NCBI GenBank assembly: GCA_037447655.1
Contig: JBBHKE010002758.1
Location: 234,821 to 296,392, forward strand
From: Zygnema cylindricum
Taxonomy: Eukaryota; Streptophyta; Zygnematophyceae; Zygnematales; Zygnemataceae
Length of the DNA stretch: 61,572 nt
Reading direction: 5' to 3'
Position 1 is the stretch's first letter. The number at the start of each line of letters is the position of its first letter. Of this stretch, positions 53,901 to 61,572 are shown piece by piece. Under the pieces are notes generated by a model. That model was not told where the DNA came from and searched no databases. It saw only the letters and a list, made by a program, of their open reading frames with translations. The position numbers and the translations under genes are program-made.

Positions 53901-56900
53901 AAATGCTAAAACTGGAAGAAGGGCCAGTGATGGACCCCCAATATCAATGTCAAAATTCTGCAGATTTAATCCACATTCATGATCCAAATTAATAATCCAC
54001 ATTAGAAATCCACAGTAATAATCCACATAAATAATCCAAATTTTTAGTCCACATTACAAATCGACATCAATAATCAACAATAGTGATCGACATCAATTAA
54101 TGATCATTGTCAAACATTTTGGAAGAGTTTTAAATTTTTTTGAAATGGCTTCTTCAGCGGTTATGTGTGATTTATTGAGGAAGAAGACAGTTGAAGCTCC
54201 TTTTCCGGTTCAGAACTAAAGAAATCTACATTCCGTCCAAGAGATATTGCAGTATAAGAAAAGGCGCAAAAGAGGAAACAATGAAAAAAGCGGGAGGGTA
54301 TTAGAATACTACAGACCATTCCCATCAATTTCTGCAAATTCCCTTTGTTGGTTTTTAAGAATTTAAATTCGATACCACAATTTGCTTATTAAGATATAGA
54401 ATATCTTATTACCCAAAAGATAAAATTGCCTCGAAACTCAACCTTTCTTCCTATGCAATATGCCAGCCAACATGAAGGTGTATTTCGAGAGGTAAGAACT
54501 AGAACCAGGAAAAGAAAGAAAAAGAAAGGGAAGAAAAAAAAGGGGAACCCAACTAAGAGCTTTGGGGTCTTGAAAGGATGAAATCTGATTAATCAGGAGA
54601 AACGAATGCTTGTAAACAGAAAAGAAAGGGGCACATTTAAACTAGCCACTGATCTTTACATTTATCTTTATCTTAATTTTCATAATTGTCTTTATCCTCA
54701 TCAATACATTCATCATTACCTTTTTTCTTCATCTTTGTCGCTATCCTCATCAGTACATTTGCCTTTATCTCAATCCCTTTCCTCGTCTATATTTTTACCA
54801 TTATCTTCATCTTCATCGTTGTCTTTGTTATTGAGTTTGTCTGTATCCTCATCAATACATCTATCTTGTCTTTCTCCTCATTAGTACATCAATCCTTATC
54901 TCCATCTTTGTCTTTGCCTCTTTCATCACCAACACATTTATCTTTATCTCCATCATTGTTTTTGCCTTAAAACGTCAACTCTCTGTTCATCACCATCGTC
55001 ATCTTTGTCTCTATCCTCATCAAAACATTTATCTTTATCTCCACCTTTGTCTTTTTCCTCATCAATATATTTAATCTTTGCCTTCATCGTCATCTTCGTC
55101 TTTGTCTTTCTTGTTATCCTCGTCAATTATCATCAACTTTTAACTTCCTTTTCTTTAACAATACATTTATCCTTATCTTCATCTTTATCGTCATATTCAT
55201 CTTCATCTTTGTCTTTGTCTCTTCCCTCATCAACACATTTATATTTACCTCCACCTCTGTTTTTGCCTTTATCATTCACCAATATATTTTATCTTATGGT
55301 CACCCGCATCTTCATCTTTGTCTTTTATTTGATACATCTTATCTTTATCTTCATCGTCATCTTCGACTTTGCCTTATCTTCATCGACAATACATATGTTT
55401 TATCTTCATGCCTTTATCTGCATCATATATGCTTTATCTTCATCAGAACGTATGTTTTTTAAAGGTTATCCTCACCTCAGAATGTCGGTCAGTCACTACT
55501 CCCAGTACCACATCTCCCACCGATGGCAGATACTGGCTGCCACATCTCGGCCCAGTCCCGGCCCCATCGTCTCAGTCAATGTAAAAAAAAAAAATGCAAT
55601 CTCATTCTATAGTCAAGAGTGAGAAAATAAATTAAATGTTACATCGTGTTGGACGCATGCTAGAGTCGATAGGACATGGACTGGGCCTAATCTTCTCAGT
55701 CGAAGTCAAATAAATAAATAAATAGAAAAATACATGCACTCTCACTGTAAATAGAGTGAGAAAATAAAATAAGCAATACATTGGTTGGACGCATGTTAAG
55801 GGTTGATGGGACATCCAAGCTTGGAGGAAAAGACAAAAATGCCACAAACTAACGTACCTGAAAAAGTGCAATTATTTTATTCAGAAAACTGCTAATTAAG
55901 TGCAAATAACATCATCGAATAACATTCAGTATTGCAATGAGTGTTACGCAACAATAAGTAGAAATTTAGGAACCAGGTGCACACTAATAAGGTGAGTACA
56001 ATACCGGAAATTACTCACGTTTTGTGAGTATAATGTAATTATCTTAGAATTCGTACAATTTTGTCACTAACCGTAACTGTATATCTATAGTTGTTCACAC
56101 TGTCGTCTATCAATAAAAAGATCAATAAAAGATGAATATATAGTATTTTGTGAGGAATAAAAGTGGTAAAACGTGAGAGAACCGCTTTTCATTTTCATGA
56201 TTAAAGTTTTCCCTCTGTAATGGAAAACTGCCATACTGAAATCACTCTATAAGCAACAAAGAGGTTTTCTGTCATCCAAGTCTAATACTGTCAATTCCGC
56301 TACACCTTACATCATTATTAGAGTTAGTAAATAATTAGCGTTAACACTTTACTAGAACTAACTACACTGAATTATGTTTTACCATGCGGCTCATTGAGGG
56401 TCACTTAGATAAATGTTATTGTTTACACTAATATATGATTTTGGGTCATAAAACACACACTTAAATTAACAGTAGTAACTCTGATAGCGATGAAAAACAT
56501 GCTCCAGAGTTCCAAATTAGAAATTATAAGAAAAGTGCCTTACCCTCTTTTGTGACCCTTCAACCCATAACTTATTGTTTTTTGCCGACCGGAGTCGACC
56601 GGCTCTCACAGCAACAACACAATCTCCTTCCTTTTTTTTCACAAATTAATCGAACAAGCCATAACAAACAAACAAAAACACATAAACCCAACCCCAAAAA
56701 ATCCATGTAAGGTGAGTGTGTGGGTTTAAAAAAAAAACGCAACGAGAATTTGCACTTTCCCACTGGTTTTATTGAGAAATCCATATTGAATTGTAAAATT
56801 TTATAACTTCTACTACACCCTACATATTGTTAGAGTAAGTGAGTTACTAGTGTTAAAGCGGATTCAGTATTAACTACAGTATATTATGTTTCAACACGTG

Positions 56901-59900
56901 GCTAGTTATGAACCACTTTACTAAATAGTGTCATTAAATTTCGGGGAAAAAACACGGGGCATCATAGTAACGATAAAATAAGGTACACCCCCCATCGCTT
57001 TTAGAGTTAGTGAATCATTATCGCTATTTTATTTTTAAATTATATACACAAATGTTTTCCAGTGTTGCTTCTTACGGACCACTCAAGTCAGCAGTGTTAC
57101 TAACACTAATTTATGATTTTGTAAAAAAAAAACACGCACTTGAATCAAAGTTATTGACTCTACTAGCGATGGGCAGTGTAATGTACACAAGGAATAATGT
57201 AATCCACATTATCCTATTTCTGTTATTTTCACCGCATTTTAACAACATAATATTATACAATGATGGTAGTAACAGTGCGTTGACGTAGGACTTTTATTCC
57301 ATTAAAATTAAAGTGTATGTAATCCCTTAATCTAAGGAAAAAACAGTACATATGACTTCTCCTTGCCTACACATTTTCCCCCAATATGCCATAGTATTAT
57401 GAATCAACCTTTAGAGAACTAGGAATATAGACAAGTGATATACTATTGCGGGAATGAGAGAAAGAGAGAGCGAGAGAGAGGGGCGAGGGAGAGAGAGAGC
57501 GGGAGAGAGAGAGGGGAGGAGAGAAGTTGATTCCAAGAAGGAAAGGCAAAGGGAGACACAAGCGAAGAACGAACGACAAAGGGAGAGATTGAGACATTTT
57601 AAATAATTTTGATAAAATAACAACCATCAAATGTAAAAACACACCCACCTGTCGAAGACCACCGCCAAGTCGAACCACTCTCTCGGCCGTCGTAAGATCC
57701 AAAACCTCATCTCCCGGAGCCTGTAAAATAATAATAATTATAATAATAAGAATAACAATAGTAGCAGTAGTAGTAGTAGCAGTCATAGTAGTAGTAGTAT
57801 TAACAATAACAATAATAACAAATAATAATAATAATAAAAACTGAAAAAAGCGTAAATTCCAGAGTCAACATAGAATACATTTCAACAAAAACTACACCTT
57901 GAATCGTTATTAGCGTATAGAAATTATTAGTGTAAAGAAAAAATTAGCATCATTCATTCTAATTTAGTGCCAGGAGACGTGGCAGATTATGGTCCACGTC
58001 CTTAAATAGTGTAATTTGTTATATTTAAGGTATCAATGTCAAAATTTTGGGGTGCCGATATAGCGTACATAAGGCTAATAACGATTCACGGAGTACCTCT
58101 TTTATTTTTCACCTTAACTTTTTATTTCACAACTTTTTTCAGTTTTCTAAAAAACATTTTTCATCCCGTTTACCATCACACACATTTTTTTCTTACCTTG
58201 TCCTTGTTTTTTTCCCTTTTCTTCTGAAAACCCTTGGAAAACCTGAAAAAACCCTTAAAACCTAACAATACTTTCTTTTCCCTCCTCTTCCCTCTCCTCT
58301 CTCTTCTTCCCTCTCCTATCCTTCTCGTTCCAGGCAATCCCTCTCTCTACGGACCACAAACCAGACATGGAGGAGGAGAGGGAGAGGATCACAAAGGCCG
58401 GGGGATTCATATTTGACGGGAGAATTAACGGATGTTTAAACCTCTCCCGGGCTATTGGTGAGACTAACGTTTTTGCTTTTTCCTATTATATACCTTTTTT
58501 TTTTCTTTCCGGGGTCCTTTTTTACCACCCCCACCCCCTCCCCCTTCCTCCCTCCCCCCCTTTCCCTCCCCCCCTTTCCCTCCCTCTCCCTCGCCTCCGC
58601 TTGTTTTCTTGGGTTGTGTGTACCACTACTAGTGCCCGCGAATTTATGGGCGTGATCGATATGTGGCAACGTATGATTGCTGATCCCCTCAACAATCCGC
58701 GATAAGCAATATGTTCGGCATAGTAGGGTCATAGTACAGGACACACCTAAAAAACTTTTGTACTCTTTTAAAAAGCTTTAAGACCGAGAAATTTTTTCAC
58801 ACAAAATGAAACCGGACAGTACACCTTGAATCGTTATTAGCGTATAGAAATTATTAGTGTAAAGAAAAAATTAGCATCATTCATTATAATTTAGTGCCAG
58901 GAGACGTGGCAGATTATGGTCCACGTCCTTAAATAGTGTAATTTATTATATTTAAGGTATCAATGTCAAAATTTTGGGGTGCCGATATAGCGTACATAAG
59001 GCTAATAACGATTCACGCTGTACCCGTTCCGTTCACTGTTGGTAGAATTAACGCAAATCCAAAACATGAATCCACAATACTACGTCGTGTATCGCTAATA
59101 ACGATAATATATCTTTTCGGCATTTAAATTATAATAATTAATTAAATAATTTGATAACTTAATGATTAATGATAATATATTAATTTCATTTCTAATAATA
59201 ATAATTGATAATCATCTTTAAATCAGCTTTTTCGTGCACACGTGTCCGATTTTCGTTTGCAAAAAAGCCCTTAAAAAAAACCTAAAAACCTGGAAAAGCC
59301 TAAAAACCATTATTTTCCATGGCAACCGGAGGAGAACTAATCAGACAGTTGTGCACGAAAAAAATGGGTTTAAAAAAAAAAAAAAAAACTATAATCGTTA
59401 GAAAACCCTACAGGAGACCCTAGAAAACCGTAGAAAACCCCAGAAAACCGTCGAAAACCCTTAAAAACCCTAGAAAACCCCGGAAAACCATAGATAACCA
59501 TAGAAAACCCTAGGCATCTTTACTTTTCCATGAAAACCGTCAGAAATTTAATAAGAAAATGTGTACGACCGAAAATGGATTTATAAGGCCGGAAAACCCT
59601 AATACATTAACCCTAATAGCGATTCACGGTGTAGTTAGACAACTTTTGGATGTGCATCACAAAATATATTATTAGATAAAATAAATAAAACATAAATATT
59701 TGTATTGAATAAGAAAACTATTTTTAATAATATAGATTATAACATTATATAATAAAGAGTTTATAATGTCACGTCATCGTAAAAAAGTGTGAAAAACAAT
59801 TAATAAACAAAATCAAAGTTATTGAGAAAAAAGGGAGAGAAAGAAAGAGGAACAACAACAAAAAAAACAACAACAAATAAATAACAAAAAAAATGAAATA

Positions 59901-60077
59901 AAATTAATTAATTAATTAAAATACGATAAAATAAAATAAAATAAAATAAAGAGAGAAATAAAAAGGAAATGAGGAAACTGAGAACAGTTCAAAGAAGCTT
60001 ACCACTACATTTCCGACATAAGAAGATGCTGCTGGTTCTTTTTTCACACGTGTGACAGCCAGCTGTGATACGGCCAT
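50927..60077 (-). CDS. RRP40: Exosome complex component RRP40
   Basis: Nine exons, in transcript order: 60077-60003, 57720-57649, 56630-56544, 55532-55476, 53957-53865, 53135-53063, 52543-52468, 52115-52025, 51046-50927. They total 744 nt, 247 residues, near the plant length, with all phases matching. RRP40 (EXOSC3 in animals) is an S1/KH cap subunit of the RNA exosome that guides RNA into the nuclease core. The N-terminal part carries [10 protein letters not shown] and LGGGLRQ. The S1 part carries [20 protein letters not shown] and [17 protein letters not shown]. The KH part carries [19 protein letters not shown] and the family GxNG motif as VGMNGRVW. Acceptors of exons 3, 4 and 7 lack a pyrimidine tract, so those boundaries rest on phase and homology. 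Introns contain many MITEs and minisatellites. Confidence 0.93.
51296..51392. repeat. ~22-bp tandem repeat
   Basis: Four to five copies of AACCACTTAGTAACAAnTTTT in an RRP40 intron. Confidence 0.8.
51690..51812. repeat. Pyrimidine tract (CTCT, then CCCT)n
   Basis: CTCTGTCTCTGT followed by CCCTCCCTCC tetramers, in an RRP40 intron. Confidence 0.85.
52168..52345. repeat. (TTTC/TTCC)n tract
   Basis: Tetranucleotide TTTC and TTCC runs in the RRP40 intron between exons 7 and 8. Confidence 0.9.
52569..52880. repeat. 24-bp minisatellite, ATGCCACGTGTCACATACAG type
   Basis: About twelve diverged copies of a 24-bp unit beginning ATGCCACGTG and ending near CAGACGA; some units are expanded by 16 bp. The array begins 26 bp upstream (minus sense) of RRP40 exon 7. 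It therefore occupies the place where the branch point and pyrimidine tract would normally be. Many units contain the CACGTG palindrome. Confidence 0.85.
53965..54100. repeat. Short tandem repeat, AATAATCCACAT type
   Basis: AATCCACATT, AATAATCCACAT and ATCGACATCAATAAT words recur about every 12-20 bp next to RRP40 exon 5. Confidence 0.6.
54655..55460. repeat. Large degenerate minisatellite in RRP40 intron 4
   Basis: About 800 bp of irregular repeats built from CCTCATCAATACATTTATC, TTTATCTCCATC and TTTGTCTTTGCC. Copies are spaced about 45-60 bp or multiples. The plus-strand Ser/Leu/Ile/Phe frames are translations of this repeat. Confidence 0.8.
55545..55814. repeat. Tandem duplication next to RRP40 exon 4
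   Basis: Two diverged copies of about 133 bp (near 55545-55677 and 55678-55814). They share GGCCCAGT/GGACTGGGCC, TCTCAGTC, GAGTGAGAAAATAAA, GTTGGACGCATG and a GGACAT end. The first copy abuts the exon 4 acceptor. Confidence 0.65.
56303..56497. mobile_element. Diverged TA-type MITE
   Basis: Left end CACCTTACATCATTATTAGA after TA, right side AGTAACTCTGATAGCGATG. Interior words are shared with 56816-56983 and 36140-36330 (ACTACACTGAATTATGTTTT type). The right edge is approximate. In RRP40 intron 3. Confidence 0.5.
56816..56983. mobile_element. TA-type MITE, abutting its neighbour
   Basis: Begins CACCCTACATATTGTTAGAG after TA and ends ATAGTAACGATAAAATAAGG before TA. The right TA (56984-56985) is also the left TA of the next element. 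In RRP40 intron 2. Confidence 0.5.
56986..57178. mobile_element. TA-type MITE, CACTGCCCATCG subfamily
   Basis: Left end CACCCCCCATCGCTTTTAG, right end CTCTACTAGCGATGGGCAGTG, TA on both sides. In RRP40 intron 2. Confidence 0.65.
57453..57595. repeat. GA-rich tract
   Basis: GAGAGAGAG with GCGAGGG interruptions in RRP40 intron 2, close to the donor of exon 2. Confidence 0.75.
57895..58093. mobile_element. 199-bp TA-type MITE, copy 1
   Basis: Left end CACCTTGAATCGTTATTAGC, right end CTAATAACGATTCACGGAG, TA on both sides. It differs from copy 2 (58822-59020) at only a handful of bases and has the same length and orientation. In RRP40 intron 1. Confidence 0.85.
58334..58457 (+). pseudogene. PP2C protein phosphatase exon fragment
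   Basis: A perfect-looking exon: acceptor CTTCTCGTTCCAG, then 41 codons plus one base, then donor ATTG/GTGAGA. It reads [19 protein letters not shown], then [20 protein letters not shown] and AIG. This is the conserved middle of plant PP2C phosphatases of the PP2C60 type (STDHKPD, KAGGFI, [15 protein letters not shown]). No other PP2C exon is seen on either side, and it lies antisense in RRP40 intron 1 between two copies of a 199-bp MITE. A downstream frame ([18 protein letters not shown], ending 58705) does not fit PP2C. Best read as a captured gene fragment. Confidence 0.75.
58822..59020. mobile_element. 199-bp TA-type MITE, copy 2
   Basis: Same length, orientation and ends as 57895-58093 (here ending CACGCTG before TA). 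The small number of differences points to recent spread or duplication. Confidence 0.85.
59083..59631. mobile_element. 549-bp TA-type MITE carrying AAAACCCTAG repeats
   Basis: Ends CGTCGTGTATCGCTAATAAC and CTAATAGCGATTCACGGTG, with TA on both sides. The interior keeps subfamily words (GTGCACACGTGTCCGATTTT) but is enlarged by a run of about 110 bp of TAGAAAACCC-type decamers at 59397-59510. In RRP40 intron 1. Confidence 0.65.
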
Positions 60078-60233
60078 GGCTACCAATCACAGTACATTCA
60101 AAACTTTGAAAAAGCCAAAGACAAAGAGAGAAAGTTCTCAAAAGTGAATACAAAATTCTAATGAAGGAATAAAGCTAAAAAGTACAAAAGTAAATTTGTA
60201 CTAACCATACTTTAAAATAAGTACGATACAGTA

Positions 60234-60772
60234 CACCGCGAATCGTTATTAGCGTTGTGTACGCTAATTCCGTCCCGCTTTTTTTTTTTTTATTCTCCAT
60301 TAGTGTAGTTCATTCTATTTTTTTCTTTATTCTATTTAGGGTTATTTTCAGTACGTTGTCTCTTAAATAGAGTGGTGTACGGTCAGTGTCAGACTGTACA
60401 TAAATGTACCTTTTTAAGTTAAAAAGTACAATAAATTAGTTTTAGTAACCACGGACGCATGAGAATGTGCGTTCTAAAAAGGGAAAAAAACTAGGTCGTA
60501 AAAAATCCCGCTCGCACATATTCGTCCGACAGCTGCGTTTCGACCGTGTGAATGTACGATTTGTGTACGATTTGTCAGATTTTGTACGGAGACCTATATT
60601 AGTGTAAGCATATTTGCGACCGACATTTTTTTTTTCAAAGATCCAAATTACCATAACCAAACAATTAGAATGAATGATTTTTTCCAAAATTTTCAAATTC
60701 TTAAATAGCGTACACCACTGTAATTATTATTATACGCTAATCAAACTCCCACGCTAATAACGATTGGCGGTG
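60234..60772. mobile_element. TA-flanked MITE, 539 bp, copy 2
   Basis: Near-identical to 24675-25214, same orientation, ends CACCGCGAATCGTTATTAGC and CTAATAACGATTGGCGGTG, TA flanks, followed by TACAGTACAGTACAG. It ends 157 bp upstream of the RRP40 start codon, so it probably lies in or next to the promoter. Confidence 0.85.
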
Positions 60773-61146
60773 TACAGTACAGTACAGTGCATTTCATTCA
60801 GAAAAATACGATGACATTAACACGTGGATGATACCGTACCAGGTCCCATTAAAATGTGTACGATATGTACGTACATATTTACCATACAGGTGTGGAGCTC
60901 ACGAAGTGTACGGTATTCTACTTTGTACAAAGTCAAAAGTATATTTTGCAGTTTTCCGGCACGATAGGTCGCCGCCGAGACCGTTACTCTAGCCGAAACT
61001 GCGGGAACACAATTCCGTAAATCCTGACGGATACATTGCCACGTCACCCGTGCCCTGTTACTCCCGGTTAATAATGTGCGCCATACAGTTCGCATAGCAA
61101 GCACATAAAAATCCATAAAACTTTATGCAACACCGTACAGTACAGT
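60773..61146. other. Upstream of RRP40, no gene seen
   Basis: Unique sequence between two MITEs, with ACAGTACAGTAC words at both edges. A 99-codon minus-strand frame (60817-61116) has no family signature. Confidence 0.4.
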
Positions 61147-61189
61147 ACGCCGTGAATCGATATTAGGGTTAATGTTTTTATTAGCACTT
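61147..61189. mobile_element. Left end of a TA-type MITE, interrupted
   Basis: CGCCGTGAATCGATATTAGG after TA, a family left end. It breaks at the TTAA where a PIF-like element begins. Its right end lies beyond the window, if it survives. Confidence 0.5.
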
Positions 61190-61191
61190 AA

Positions 61192-61572
61192 GGGCGTGTC
61201 CCCATGTAACCGATATTTTGAAACATTATTTTGGATTTTAGCGCTGATTTTATGGTGTACTTTTCAAAGTGTGCCTATGTCAATCGTTACTTGCGCGTTC
61301 ATTATTTTGAATATGTGGCAGTTGTACACGTTGCCAATACTTGCGACACCTGTAGACGCCAACAAACTGCTGACATTTGTAGACGCCAACGATCTCGGAA
61401 CAAACTGCGGACTTTTGTACGCCGCAAAGAGCTCATGACATACTCGGACAATTGTCGACGCCGACTGTCATTTGTTGACGCCCACACGTGAACGACATAA
61501 GCAATCGCCTACGTCTACAAAATGACATTTGTAGACGCCCACAAGTGGACAACATAAGCAAACGGACAAACA
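61192..61572. mobile_element. PIF/Harbinger-like MITE, truncated by window end
   Basis: Starts GGGCGTGTCCCCATGTAACC after TAA and continues as the inverted copy of 24250 back toward 23870, with scattered differences. At least 381 bp of the expected ~700 bp are inside the window. Confidence 0.8.

Noticed and set aside
59397-59510. Interstitial telomere
   Set aside because: The unit is a decamer, not AAACCCT, and lies within a bounded MITE.

Overview
This is a nuclear window from a green-lineage eukaryote. The best guess is a streptophyte (a charophyte alga or an early-diverging land plant); the species cannot be told from the sequence. The reasons are a nuclear photosystem I subunit gene (PsaG) with a chloroplast transit peptide, GT-AG introns, eukaryotic tRNA genes, a plant-type Pumilio protein whose N-terminal half carries the [18 protein letters not shown] block, and AT-rich non-coding DNA full of MITEs and simple repeats. 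All exon limits were read by eye from splice signals, reading phase and remembered family sequences; no search was run.

Layout: 1-2863 holds nested MITEs and no gene. PsaG (minus, intronless) is at 2864-3307 and a tRNA-Val(AAC) follows at 3790. From 3864 to 11306 the sequence is mostly simple repeats: a 1.2-kb polypurine block, a TGATG-type pentamer array, purine and pyrimidine tracts and two exon-like scraps. A nine-exon Pumilio gene (minus) spans 11307-21747. tRNA-Arg(CCG) is at 22672. From 22.8 to 30.1 kb lies a transposon-rich gene desert with Stowaway-like, PIF-like and hAT-like MITEs. A low-molecular-weight phosphotyrosine phosphatase-like gene (minus, about 30128-37080) is divergent from an 18-exon SF3B2 gene (plus, 38336-48946). 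SF3B2 converges on a nine-exon exosome RRP40 gene (minus, 50927-60077). The window ends in MITEs.

The genes are unrelated housekeeping or plastid functions and form no operon or pathway. SF3B2 (U2 snRNP), RRP40 (RNA exosome) and Pumilio (mRNA 3' UTR binding) all act on RNA, but nothing in the sequence shows that this grouping is more than chance.

Most notable points: (i) a PP2C exon fragment lying between two near-identical 199-bp MITEs inside RRP40 intron 1; (ii) serine instead of cysteine at the nucleophile position of the phosphatase P-loop; (iii) a large family of MITEs ending in CACC/GGTG beside TA, often set in TACAGTAC-type palindromes and twice packed end to end sharing one TA; (iv) nested MITEs with clear target-site duplications; (v) several RRP40 splice acceptors without a pyrimidine tract, two of them next to local tandem duplications.
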